Positions 21,301 through 27,705 of a stretch of 64,000 nucleotides of DNA are shown piece after piece. The position numbers and the translations under genes are program-made. Numbering within the stretch: position 1 is the first letter of the stretch; the number at the start of each line of letters is the position of its first letter. Source of the DNA: Cyclobacteriaceae bacterium. GTDB taxonomy: Bacteria; Bacteroidota; Bacteroidia; Cytophagales; Cyclobacteriaceae. The stretch is taken from positions 1 through 64,000 of the forward strand of contig JANQEU010000015.1 of assembly GCA_028278225.1 (NCBI GenBank), written 5' to 3'. The notes under the pieces were generated by a model that made no database searches, was not told where the DNA came from, and saw only the letters and a list, made by a program, of their open reading frames with translations.

Positions 21301-21421
21301 GCCAGAATATGTTATTGGTAGGTGTACTGACCCCACCGGGACCAGATTGTCCATAAATGGAAATTGGTGAAATAATTGCCAAAAACCAGGCAATTATTCC
21401 ATAGCACGTATTAACCCTCAT
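12398..21421 (-). CDS. Giant T9SS-secreted LamG/beta-helix surface protein
   Basis: A 3007-residue exported protein. Signal peptide about 1-25 (ending IYGQ). A LamG-like plus DUF8202-like module follows (about 35-430), with IFWLRPDKGVTFDG, TTWTDQA, GHIAEII and YLSEKYGI. Then come three long beta-helix blocks, each opened by a tryptophan-rich motif: GDWDDPNTWTL near 431, GTWVNWDTNSNWS near 1408 and GNWTAGSSWSSG near 2339. The blocks are runs of short repeats such as LTVTSGNLQI, GTLTFSQDQLLDINTNG and LTLTSGTFSVDG. An FN3-like domain starts near 2820 (LPVELVYFTG) and a type A T9SS sorting domain near 2928 (VFPNPASVW, GIYLLKLEQ). The architecture fits a long surface fibre or adhesin; the target is unknown. 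It shares its first module and tail with the 2284-aa protein but lacks the calcium repeats. Confidence 0.9.
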   Translation of the reverse strand: MRVNTCYGIIAWFLAIISPISIYGQSGPGGVSTPTNNIFWLRPDKGVTFDGSDNLTTWTDQANSHDATNASSSTNPMYDNAAGVGTNGEPAILFTGSNSEFLDIADDNSINTTSVTARTVYIVFQTGSDVTTQQYLYEQGGTTNGLFFYIQGGQLSAGIHSSSTNYTISSAVSSIVASTEYIVVLTYDGTAQTLDLQLDGTASATVSSVASSVASHTTIKVGSDGASGNHYTGHIAEIIYYDVVLNDGELRMVNNYLSEKYGISTANDHYSTPGATYRYEVTGISRVGTEEHNTSNGLGGTLYLSENTSDPLADAEHIMAGHNNDNLDVTSADMSAISGSDRFNRIWYFEKTGTLGLRVEFDLVEAGQTVGAAGDYELITRAGTSGNFATVTFSSRNISGDRIQFDVTDANLVSGYYTLAVPSTAKKWYVINSGDWDDPNTWTLDPAGVVYNNPESLTPSTSPSSTTDEITIGSGKTVTITNDDDIPSTLTKLTVDGTLDFGNTAHTGTISELIGSGTIQLAGNDATTPHTVNLPTVTDASNFISAGTGAGTIEFYGSEDIDITSSSTITTFYNMVVNLTSAADDELIITTDITTNGDLTVTSGNLQINDATAAVQRTITVNGDMTISASGEVSVGTGNPGTPGSTTYYDTYHQLLLMGDFTNNGAVSFSNLSAPDYDDYPTNGAVTVRFQGASDNTVTISNTTEFYNLAIEKGTDQTYILEITSADETYFRIFGRNTDRSYPNFNSTVLGEITSTNKALWIRRGTLKLSGNINIPSLTEGRQSGTGGQNLSSWFIPGQGALWLNGPNVTVSVNAVSNAAVDAIYGVTGTTDVAGTVANTVGSYVYGTLKVSDGLFDMAQTGLLLYDSEQSAIVQVEGGNLKISSLRPREPALTGTFSWIQSGGTVDVLGDSEGDGVYTAADYALFDIPSDESVFNMSGGTININGVKKEISAGTAPTLPNGIRVLSDPENNVTTGGTINIDMNGSQLDGDDADADVLPASFEINFTPSFYNLNLVDDDAGSFTFTSGQDVVVLGDLAVSSGVTMELNGNNIHVGRNLDIASGSTYTQGGNNTTTFDGNSDQAITLAGTLTSDFYDVVFSGTDTKTLFSGDLTATNTLTISSGATLNDGGRTIFIDNTINNSGTHESGSGGELEFSGGSGTYTVGGDNNGVFGNVTLNDASNDVTLTADQAITGTLTFSQDQLLDINTNGLTMQGASASISGASSTRYIQLAGNASDEGLSMYVDANETITYPIGTDAAATPRYTPATATFSNYPTADDGYVTISLGDGELQTLNLSGGSNILTYYWRVNHSNFTTPPRVTYDFVYDNSDISGNENTYVAGKVLDEDPFTRSEDDVTGGDTSVDTGTNTITFNNDGGTPFDVENANYTAGSNAKFTGSLEIYYSRVSSGTWVNWDTNSNWSTTGHQGAAASDYPQAGDIAVIGSTYIGGGTGRHQFRTSTGSDITIAELVFDSQSGGTALNVTDMSRLRIRGGRTLTVGKVSGTGEMVQDIGTGAQTGTIVGDFGDFIEENDNGWFYWFQSVQNVTITDRFEFPIFRTFGANGTLDFSQDVTAHGVVIDSDTELSVTTNYTIDSLVQIGSNSGGILEFPNAGSNLTFECDYLVYSDDGTNSINVENAGTDVHTLIVNKDITLDQGVDFDLTSASGAQVILELQGEGDHSFTNSNGLTTTLYQVVMNKGSDTTSTFTFNDDFTISTPTASLQPIVLQNGTLILNDAAIGAGNDLELTNSTNGSDFNIPGTAGLRISAGTAVIPSGTDIGITLDGLLRIDGTGTLDMDGGDNNYIEYSGSGNATIIVGGSGTLTVGSQIRRAPETESGVLQYTQAGTSTVTVGNGSATSSATIRPMFDVRNVGSSFTFSGGTLEIVQDYSSAATPSLYLDPDGVPTVSSGALVKFGNANTPTNGNEDMSIYATVTLDDLEINTTNGPTLTLMTIGLTLNGDLLVETGTNLDANGLALTIGGDFNNTDGASGFTANSNTTTFNGSATQVITGNGTTFYNLTKNTSNTLQLAGSTDITVSNNLSVTSGTLDDNDNDISVSGTLNNSATHTNNSGSSTNNGIILAGSNEQDITGSGTYSRIRINNSSGVTTNADISITEQVILNGGVLDIQGNELSMDDDATFVDGTGSGFSSTNMVQTRRSFTDAGVIKTFNGTGASPFTYPIGSGSKYTPIIVTLTQNSQTTPTIAVRAADEPHPNVQEDTDVPEFVDQDNVLQYYWEVTSSGMTDFTGSLEFTYEGTDAYVTSPFTLDDYGTARLLPDDSDNWNKLSTGFKYQAADGENTITFNISTASGDSEIGGEYTAGIDDAVPDQVPTVTSIVSSGNWTAGSSWSSGTAPSGVIVVIDAGDVITMDANNLIAYRTQVDGELLLGSTINQRLGDVSGTGTIRLETGSLPAGIYDDFFNCSTGGSVDFGGTGSYTLPDEIASIRNLEISDGGTKSLPNVDVTICGNLVLDNGATLENPQNRTIVIQGDLTLTNGTFNMGSGASITVQGNCTITAGTLNLDNNSLTINGSLSLDGGTINLGTNGMLDVDTDFTIDGGTLNGANSASVNIGDDLTLTSGTFSVDGTTTTVTFDGAGSQVITGDFTGASSFNNMTINMSGGLTIVDAGNNDVEIDGTLTLTSGDITTNSSNTLIITSTGDVSGGSSGSYVSGPLTKSGLGAGEDFTFHVGNSTEYALAGVENVGTGGQDWTAEFSGTNANSGQTIDITTNPQYGEMTAITTNGSWTITSSGSNTATVVLGIQSHMDVQDLADVRVAIYDGPTANEWVNLGGTTSGTTSNGTVTSQTTASFSSKEFSLGGVGGSALPVELVYFTGEEVHDHIRLEWQTATEINNDHFNVEKSLDGLLFGEIGSVPGSGSTDDLVNYTFNDFNPSNGINYYRLVQYDYDGQFEIHKTIAVSFNRAATQISYAVFPNPASVWNLNLSLRNVIEKNPITLTIVDLSGRIVHSQGIETVAGNYSIDLDTSTPAGIYLLKLEQNEETTTLRLILEK

Positions 21422-21424
21422 GTC

Positions 21425-21435
21425 GATGACTAGTC
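21425..21435 (-). promoter_or_regulatory. Shared leader motif GACTAGTCATC before the 3007-aa gene
   Basis: GACTAGTCATC ends 3 nt before the ATG at 21421 on the minus strand, identical in sequence and spacing to the copy before the 2284-aa gene. The flanking bases differ between the two genes (spacers AAA versus GAC), so the match is confined to the motif. Confidence 0.55.
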
Positions 21436-21454
21436 TGCTGCAAAATTAAAGGTT

Positions 21455-21485
21455 CAAAATTACCAAAAAAACCTATCTTTCTCAA
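21455..21485 (-). promoter_or_regulatory. Bacteroidota-type promoter for the 3007-aa gene
   Basis: On the minus strand TTG (21483-21485) is followed after 20 nt by TAATTTTG (21455-21462), a perfect TAnnTTTG box. A second TAATTTTG lies at 21441-21448 but has no well-spaced TTG. Transcription would start about 25-30 nt upstream of the ATG. Confidence 0.6.
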
Positions 21486-21932
21486 ATATGTACTAATTAA
21501 TATTAGATAAAGACAATTTGTAACCACCATTGTTCCACTATTCCATCTTTCAAATTGCTTTGAAATTCCGGAATATTTTCTGGTGGTCTGTATGGAAAGC
21601 ATCATATGAATAATCATTCATTTATCTATTATCGTTCATCAACCACATGTCATTTGTATGAACTGACCCAATCCTTCGATTTTTGAACTTTTGCCTTATG
21701 TTTTGGACAGGGGTTCGCTATCAGGACTCCTAATAGTTTTCGGCCCCGGAAGATCAAAATAAGGCTGTCATTTTTAATTTTTCAGTTCAAATTTGATTCC
21801 TGGAAATGCAAAAAACGAGCGTGATTTAGGGAGTTTGAAAAATCAGTGAATCACTTAGAGGACCATGATTAGTACAACTGCATACGGTCATTTGAGTGGA
21901 AGGGTCCGGCAAAACTGCAACTAATTCCTGTA

Positions 21933-22619
21933 ATGTCCTTCATTGAATGGCTAAGATTAATCAATAGCTTTTTCAAACATGTCAATTCGGTAATGAGCCA
22001 AGTGAATTTTTATTTGCAGAAATTTGTAGTAGATGTAATCAATTTGATATACCGGGTGAACAGGAAATTGAAGAAAGAGTTAATTGAATGGGTTGTGTTC
22101 TTTTCCATTATAGGCATACTATTCATGACCGGCCTCCACACTACTGTTTTTGGGACATTGCAACGGGGATTGTTGGCCACAGGAATTCTACGTCCGAATT
22201 TGGAAGCAGAACCCATACCGGCAAATTATGATATGATCCTGTTGGATGAATATGGCAATGAGGTGGATGTGGGAGACTGGAAATCCAGAACGATCTTTAT
22301 GAACTATTGGGCAACCTGGTGTGCGCCCTGTATTGCGGAGATGCCCGATATCAATAAACTGTATAATGAGGTTAGTCCGGATGTAACATTCGCCATTATT
22401 TCCGTTGATGACAACCGACAAAAAGCAATTGATTTTGTTCGAAAAAAAGAATTTGATTTTCCCATATATTTCCTCAAAACAAGACGTCCCGATGTTTACC
22501 AGTCCCAATCCATCCCTACAACTTACGTTATTTCACCGGACGGAAAAATTGTCGTTAAAAACAAAGGAATGGCACAATATTCAAATAATGAGTTTGTGGA
22601 TTTCTTAAGAAATCTTTGA
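21933..22619 (+). CDS. Membrane-anchored TlpA/ResA-like thioredoxin
   Basis: A 228-residue protein with one membrane segment (about 52-70, WVVFFSIIGILFMTG) and a periplasmic thioredoxin-fold domain. The redox motif WCAPC is at residues 129-133, and a cis-proline-like SIPTTYVISPDGKIV lies near 190-205. The family passes electrons to periplasmic thiols, for example in cytochrome c maturation or protein disulfide repair; the partner here is unknown. The first 45 residues are unusually long for the family. A start at the internal ATG at 21993 (MSQVNFY) would give a shorter amphipathic N-terminus. Its 3' end overlaps the convergent glycerate kinase gene by 15 nt. Confidence 0.85.
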   Translation: MSFIEWLRLINSFFKHVNSVMSQVNFYLQKFVVDVINLIYRVNRKLKKELIEWVVFFSIIGILFMTGLHTTVFGTLQRGLLATGILRPNLEAEPIPANYDMILLDEYGNEVDVGDWKSRTIFMNYWATWCAPCIAEMPDINKLYNEVSPDVTFAIISVDDNRQKAIDFVRKKEFDFPIYFLKTRRPDVYQSQSIPTTYVISPDGKIVVKNKGMAQYSNNEFVDFLRNL

Positions 22620-23729
22620 TTGTAAAAGATTTCCCAATTGAATCGAGGTTTCAAGAAGATTTCTACGGGTATTTACCAGAGCCTGGCCCAATGATTCCAG
22701 TCTGCGGTTTATAGACCATACGGATGTGAAGTATGATGACGCACTATCGTAATCTTCTGAAACGATCCCGCATAATCCAATAACAGGTATACCTTTTTCT
22801 GACGCATACTTCGCAACTAAACCCGGTCCTTTACCCTGACCGGTTTGGGCATCGATTCTGCCCTCAGCCGTAATGACCACATCAGAATGCGACAGCAATT
22901 CATGAAACCCTGTCAGATCAAGTATCTCGTTTCCTCCGGACCTGATGTCAAGGTCAAGAAAAGGCCATAATCCAGCAGGAACGCCTCCACTCGCACCACC
23001 CCCGGTCAGTTTAGTAACGTCCCTGCCGTCCTGCGCCAGGAGCTTTGACCAATATTTCATAATCCCCTCAAATTCACTGATCTCATCCGGCTTTACGCCT
23101 TTTTGAGGACCGAAAACCGAAACTGCCCCATTTTTTCCCAGTAGTTTATTTTGCACATCCGTTAACAGGATGAATTTACATTTTCCGGTTTTCAGACCGG
23201 AAGCATCGATACGGGTGATCCTGAGAATGTCTTCCGTGACGGGTAATGTCAGTAATTCTTTACCGGCAAAAAAACGAGCGCCCAGGGCCGAAAGAATACC
23301 AATCCCACCATCCACAGAGGCACTCCCGCCAACAGTCAGGTATATTTTTTTACAACCTTCCAGCACAAGTTTGTTTACAATCTCTCCGGTACCGTATGTA
23401 TTGGCTTTCCATGGATTCAATTCTTTTTCCGACAGATACCTGATACCACTTGCCTCTGCCAGTTCCACTATTCCTGTTGCTTCCTTCTTATTGATGGCAT
23501 ACCGGGCAAGAACGGGGCTTCCCAGTGGCCCGTTGACTTGCAAACTTTTTATTTCGGCCGAAAGTGCCCGGGCAAGTATTGTCAGTGAACCATCTCCTCC
23601 GTCAGCAATCGGCAGGACGCTGAATTTACCTTCAAGCCTGCTCCGGTCCAGGCCTTCCACGATAGCCCGGCCCACCTCGGTCGATGACAGGCTGTGCTTA
23701 AAGGCATTGGGCGCTATCAGAATGTTCAT
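22605..23729 (-). CDS. Glycerate kinase, GarK/GlxK type
   Basis: Phosphorylates D-glycerate with ATP, feeding glycolate, tartronate or serine breakdown into lower glycolysis. The 374-residue length and motifs fit glycerate kinase type 1: FKHSLSSTEVGRAI near the N-terminus, ADGGDGSLTIL near 45, TVGGSASVDGGIGILSALGA near 130 and GGGASGGVPAGLWPF near 245. It starts 4 nt inside the upstream ureohydrolase gene (overlap 23726-23729), so it is the last gene of a three-gene operon. Its 3' end overlaps the convergent thioredoxin gene. Which carbon of glycerate is phosphorylated cannot be told from sequence. Confidence 0.93.
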   Translation of the reverse strand: MNILIAPNAFKHSLSSTEVGRAIVEGLDRSRLEGKFSVLPIADGGDGSLTILARALSAEIKSLQVNGPLGSPVLARYAINKKEATGIVELAEASGIRYLSEKELNPWKANTYGTGEIVNKLVLEGCKKIYLTVGGSASVDGGIGILSALGARFFAGKELLTLPVTEDILRITRIDASGLKTGKCKFILLTDVQNKLLGKNGAVSVFGPQKGVKPDEISEFEGIMKYWSKLLAQDGRDVTKLTGGGASGGVPAGLWPFLDLDIRSGGNEILDLTGFHELLSHSDVVITAEGRIDAQTGQGKGPGLVAKYASEKGIPVIGLCGIVSEDYDSASSYFTSVWSINRRLESLGQALVNTRRNLLETSIQLGNLLQSKIS

Positions 23730-24757
23730 ATGGATGTTGTGATTTTTCCATGGGAAAGTCCCGTATATGTACAGAGCCTATACAGGATCCTGGCTCCGAC
23801 GTTGGCATCCCAATTGGTCTTTCCCGGGGCGACTTCACATAAGTCGAACCCGATGATCTTTCTACCTGATCTGGCAAGCTTCAACAACAAAAAATTTGCC
23901 TGCTCGAAAGACAGACCGCCCGGAACCGGTGTTCCCGTATTCGGACAAAGCGAAGGCTCAAGTCCGTCAATATCGAAACTGACATATACCTTTTCTGGAA
24001 GCATGGCAATAATGGATGATACCCAGTCCGACCAGCTGTCGCCAATTAGCATTCCTTCCTTGACGTGATCATCATAAAATACCTGGACCGGCTTGTCGCA
24101 GTTACTCGCAAATTCCCTTTCTGATTGTGAAAAGTCCCGTATACCGACCTGCATGAGTGATTGTACACCCTCTAACTGCAGAGCATTATACATGATAGAT
24201 GCATGGGAATATTTGAACCCCTCATAGGATTCACGCAGATCCATATGGGCATCAACTTGCAAAATACCAAAAGCGTGTCGTTCGGCCAACGCCTCTATCA
24301 GGCCAAGAGGAGTGCTATGGTCGCCACCAAGCACGGCACATACCTTTCCGCTGTCAAGAATCCTCCCGGAAGATTCATAAACTTCATCAACCATTTCCCG
24401 GCAGCCGGAATTTATCATCTCGTACAAGGAGTTATCCTGAATTTGCCTGCCTAACTCCAAATCCCGTATGATCTGCTCTGAAATCTCCCGTAATTTATTG
24501 GATTTGGCTAATGTGGCTTCACTGACAGGCTCCATCGCCGTTTTGAATTTCCAGGGTTTTTTGAATGAGTACATTGAAAAATCCAGCTGAGCAGAAGCCT
24601 CCAGGATCGATTGAGGTCCTAAGGATGTCCCGCTGCCGTAAGAAACAGTAACTTCCCAGGGAACGGGAAGAACTATCAGATCAGCATCTTCCAAAGAATA
24701 AGGAAACCCAAACAGACTTCCCAGCAAACCCACCTGATCCGGATCAAACTTTTTCAT
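23726..24757 (-). CDS. Agmatinase/arginase family ureohydrolase
   Basis: A 343-residue member of the binuclear manganese ureohydrolase family, which splits a guanidino or formimino group from agmatine, arginine or formiminoglutamate. All metal-ligand motifs are visible: GGDHS near residue 145, DAHMD near 170 and SFDIDGLEPS near 258, followed by NTGTPVPGGLS. The wording around these motifs is closest to agmatinase-like proteins of Bacteroidota, but the substrate cannot be fixed by eye. No hut or arginine-degradation genes lie nearby. It is 2 nt after the phosphatase gene and overlaps the glycerate kinase gene by 4 nt. Confidence 0.88.
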   Translation of the reverse strand: MKKFDPDQVGLLGSLFGFPYSLEDADLIVLPVPWEVTVSYGSGTSLGPQSILEASAQLDFSMYSFKKPWKFKTAMEPVSEATLAKSNKLREISEQIIRDLELGRQIQDNSLYEMINSGCREMVDEVYESSGRILDSGKVCAVLGGDHSTPLGLIEALAERHAFGILQVDAHMDLRESYEGFKYSHASIMYNALQLEGVQSLMQVGIRDFSQSEREFASNCDKPVQVFYDDHVKEGMLIGDSWSDWVSSIIAMLPEKVYVSFDIDGLEPSLCPNTGTPVPGGLSFEQANFLLLKLARSGRKIIGFDLCEVAPGKTNWDANVGARILYRLCTYTGLSHGKITTSI

Positions 24758-24759
24758 CC

Positions 24760-25248
24760 TTATAAATTCGCAGGCATCTGGTAAGTGACTAGTGTGCCGG
24801 ATTTTTCACTCACTTCACTCCATTTAAGATTTTCAAAACTGATAACTGCAGCACTCCCCGGCGCCATGCCGTTCAGGGGGGAGCCTGTCAGGTACTCCGC
24901 GAGGTAAGAAATACTTGGATTGTGACCTACCAGCAAAATATTTTGAAATTTGGGGTCAACGGCATTAACAGTCTCCAGGAGTGTTCTTACCGAGGCTTCA
25001 TACACTTCTTCCGATGGTTTGATCACATGATTCTGCCGGAATTCTTCCGTTATGATCTCAGCCGTATTCATCGCTCGTTTGGCATTACTTGAAATGATGG
25101 TATCAAGGTGCTGAAATTGAGCGGTCATCCACCGACCAATATGTCTGGCATCTCTCTGACCTTCAGCAGTTAGCTCCCTGTCAAAATCCTGAACACCCGT
25201 AGTTTGCTCCGCCTGGGCATGTCTGACTAAAATCAAATTAATAGACAT
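24760..25248 (-). CDS. SixA-like histidine phosphatase
   Basis: A 162-residue protein of the histidine phosphatase (RHG) superfamily. The catalytic LVRHAQAEQ is at the N-terminus (His10), with DFDRELTAEGQRDA next and LLVGHNPSISYLAEYLTG holding the second catalytic His. The length and the D-R-x-LT-x-xG pattern match SixA-type phosphohistidine phosphatases; the target protein is unknown. I chose the ATG at 25248 because a start at 25323 would put 25 unrelated residues before the RHA strand. A 7-bp hairpin lies just upstream of this ATG. It is the first gene of the operon with the ureohydrolase and glycerate kinase. Confidence 0.85.
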   Translation of the reverse strand: MSINLILVRHAQAEQTTGVQDFDRELTAEGQRDARHIGRWMTAQFQHLDTIISSNAKRAMNTAEIITEEFRQNHVIKPSEEVYEASVRTLLETVNAVDPKFQNILLVGHNPSISYLAEYLTGSPLNGMAPGSAAVISFENLKWSEVSEKSGTLVTYQMPANL

Positions 25249-25253
25249 TTTGT

Positions 25254-25274
25254 AAAGAGGTGATTTTCCTCTTT
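25254..25274 (-). promoter_or_regulatory. Hairpin just upstream of the sixA-like start codon
   Basis: AAAGAGG and CCTCTTT form a perfect 7-bp inverted repeat with a 7-nt spacer, ending 5 nt before the ATG at 25248. A hairpin here could affect ribosome access. Its role is inference. Confidence 0.35.
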
Positions 25275-25359
25275 CAATTAAGTGAAAAGGAATTTGATAG
25301 TCAAGCTCTTGTGCTGATTTCAAAAATTTTACATCATATTTGACATTTAATTTTTCAAC

Positions 25360-27690
25360 ATGAGTAAAAACCTGGTAATTGTTGAGTCGCCGGCGAAAGC
25401 CAAAACAATAGAGCGATATCTGGGAAAGGAGTACGAAGTAAAGTCATCTTACGGACACGTCCGTGACCTGCCAAAAGACGATTTTGCCATTGACGTTGAA
25501 AATGATTTCTCTCCAACATATGAAATTTCAGCTGATAAAAAAACGGTTGTAAAAGATCTGAAAAAGCTCGCAAAAGAAGCTGAAACTATCTTTCTGGCCT
25601 CTGATGATGACCGTGAAGGTGAGGCAATTTCATGGCATCTGAGTAAGGCTCTGGACTTGAATGATCAAAAAACACGTCGGATCGTCTTCCACGAAATAAC
25701 CAAGAATGCCATCCAGAATGCCATCCAAAATCCCCGTGGAATTGATTTGAATCTGGTCAATGCGCAACAGGCAAGAAGAGTGTTAGACCGTTTAGTGGGA
25801 TATGAACTCTCTCCCATTCTTTGGAAAAAGATAAAGACCGGTCTTTCCGCCGGGCGGGTTCAGTCGGTAGCTGTGAGACTGGTTGTTGACAGAGAACGGG
25901 AAATTGAAGCTTTTAGTCCAAAATCTTCATACAAGATCACGGCACTATTCAATCTGGAAGAAGGAAAAGTGCTTAAGGCTGAATTGCCAAAGAAATTTGA
26001 TACGGAAGACGATGCCAGAGTATTTCTTGAGGAATGCAATGGCGCTACTTTTACTATTTCAAACCTCGAAATAAAACCGGCAAAGAAAAATCCGGCTCCT
26101 CCATTTACAACGTCAACATTGCAGCAAGAGGCAGCTCGAAAATTAAGTTTTCCAGTGTCTATGACCATGTCCGTGGCCCAGAAACTGTATGAATCGGGCA
26201 AAATTTCCTACATGAGGACGGATTCCGTCAACCTTTCGGAAGAAGCGATCCACGGCGCAAAGAACGAAGTTGAAAAGGCTTTCGGTGTAGCATACGCTAA
26301 AAGCCGCCGGTATAAAACAAAGAATCAAAGTGCCCAGGAAGCTCATGAAGCGATCAGGCCAACGGATTTTTCCCGGCATTCGGTTGATGGAGATTCTTCT
26401 CAAAAGCGACTTTATGACCTTATCTGGAAGAGAGCCATTGCATCTCAAATGGCCGAGGCACGTTTGGAAAAAACCATAGCTACCATTGATATTTCCACAT
26501 CCAGCGAAAATCTCATCGCCCAGGGAGAAGTGGTGAAATTTGACGGTTTTTTGAAAGTGTATTCCGAATCCAGGGATGAGGGCGAGGACGAAGATCAGAA
26601 GGACATGCTGCCACCTTTAAGTATCGGTCAATATCTCGACCTGAAAAGTATGCTGGCCAAACAAGGGTTTACGCGCCACCCTCCGAGGTATACGGAGGCA
26701 AGCCTGGTTAAAAAGCTTGAGGAAATGGGTATAGGCAGACCTTCGACCTATGCGCCAACCATTTCCACGATATTGAAACGTAATTATATCGAAAAAGAAA
26801 ACCGCGAAGGAACGGAAAGATCGTACAGGGAAATGGAGCTGGAAGACGGGCAGGTTGTTTCCAGTACCAAAACTGAGATTACCGGAGCGGAGAAGAATAA
26901 ACTATTTCCCACAAACACGGCGATGGTGGTCAATGATTTCCTTGTGTCCTATTTTCCCAATGTTATTGACTTTCATTTTACGGCGAATGTCGAACAGGAG
27001 TTTGATGATATCGCTACCGGAAAGAAGGAATGGGTCAACATGATCAGAAACTTCTACACGGACTTCCATCCCAGAGTCGAAGAATCCAAGGCACTGAAGC
27101 GGTCCAAGGTCGAAAGCCGAAGTCGCCTGATCGGAACCGAACCCGAGTCAGGTAAACCTGTCATTGCAAAACTGGGGAAGTTTGGTGCATATGTCCAGAT
27201 TGGTGATTCCGAAGGATTTCAGGGAGAGAATGGCGGGGAAAAACCACGTTTTGCCAGCTTAAGAAAGGGGCAATTCATTGAGAACATTTCCCTTGACGAA
27301 GCACTGGACCTGTTTAATTTGCCACGGGAGGTCGGAGAATTCGAAGGTGAATCGATCACGGCCAATGTCGGTCGTTACGGTCCTTATGTCAGGCATGGTA
27401 AAATGTTCGTATCTCTCAAAGCGGATCAGGATCCTCATTCCGTTACAGAAAAGGAGGCGGTGGAGTTGATCCTTGAAAAAAGAGAACAGGACGCCAACAA
27501 GTACATCAAGACATTTGACGAAGATGATAGTGTCTTTGTACTTAATGGAAGGTACGGCCCCTACATAAAATTCGGATCTAAAAACGTCAGGATACCGAAA
27601 GGTCAGAAGCCCGAAGAGCTAACCTACGAAATGTGCAAGGATCTTGCCGAAAAGACACCCGACAAAAAAGGCCGGAGACGAAAGAAATAA
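25360..27690 (+). CDS. topA: DNA topoisomerase I (type IA)
   Basis: Relaxes negative supercoils by cutting one DNA strand through a tyrosine. The N-terminal Toprim domain has VIVESPAKAKTIERYLG and DDDREGEAISWHL near residues 4-100. The catalytic core has SYMRTDSVNLS with active Tyr284, and QEAHEAIRPTDFS. The C-terminus carries no cysteine zinc fingers; instead it has repeated GKFGAYVQIG, GRYGPYVRHG and GRYGPYIKFG modules and a basic tail KKGRRRKK, the usual Bacteroidota form. At 776 aa it is full length. The start is ATG with the hydrophobic VIVES strand following at once. It is divergent from the sixA-like operon. Confidence 0.97.
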   Translation: MSKNLVIVESPAKAKTIERYLGKEYEVKSSYGHVRDLPKDDFAIDVENDFSPTYEISADKKTVVKDLKKLAKEAETIFLASDDDREGEAISWHLSKALDLNDQKTRRIVFHEITKNAIQNAIQNPRGIDLNLVNAQQARRVLDRLVGYELSPILWKKIKTGLSAGRVQSVAVRLVVDREREIEAFSPKSSYKITALFNLEEGKVLKAELPKKFDTEDDARVFLEECNGATFTISNLEIKPAKKNPAPPFTTSTLQQEAARKLSFPVSMTMSVAQKLYESGKISYMRTDSVNLSEEAIHGAKNEVEKAFGVAYAKSRRYKTKNQSAQEAHEAIRPTDFSRHSVDGDSSQKRLYDLIWKRAIASQMAEARLEKTIATIDISTSSENLIAQGEVVKFDGFLKVYSESRDEGEDEDQKDMLPPLSIGQYLDLKSMLAKQGFTRHPPRYTEASLVKKLEEMGIGRPSTYAPTISTILKRNYIEKENREGTERSYREMELEDGQVVSSTKTEITGAEKNKLFPTNTAMVVNDFLVSYFPNVIDFHFTANVEQEFDDIATGKKEWVNMIRNFYTDFHPRVEESKALKRSKVESRSRLIGTEPESGKPVIAKLGKFGAYVQIGDSEGFQGENGGEKPRFASLRKGQFIENISLDEALDLFNLPREVGEFEGESITANVGRYGPYVRHGKMFVSLKADQDPHSVTEKEAVELILEKREQDANKYIKTFDEDDSVFVLNGRYGPYIKFGSKNVRIPKGQKPEELTYEMCKDLAEKTPDKKGRRRKK

Positions 27691-27705
27691 ACTTTTATAG
27701 CTAAC

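Larger units (their letters stand above)
21422..21932. other. Intergenic region between divergent genes
   Basis: A 511-nt AT-rich gap. The left 65 nt hold the leader motif and promoter of the 3007-aa gene. The rest shows no open frame of note, no RNA gene and no obvious repeat. I found no perfect TAnnTTTG box for the plus-strand thioredoxin gene here. Confidence 0.6.

Noticed and set aside
23726-24757. Formimidoylglutamase (HutG) for the ureohydrolase
   Set aside because: No hut genes are nearby and the motifs do not favour it over agmatinase; I kept the family-level name.
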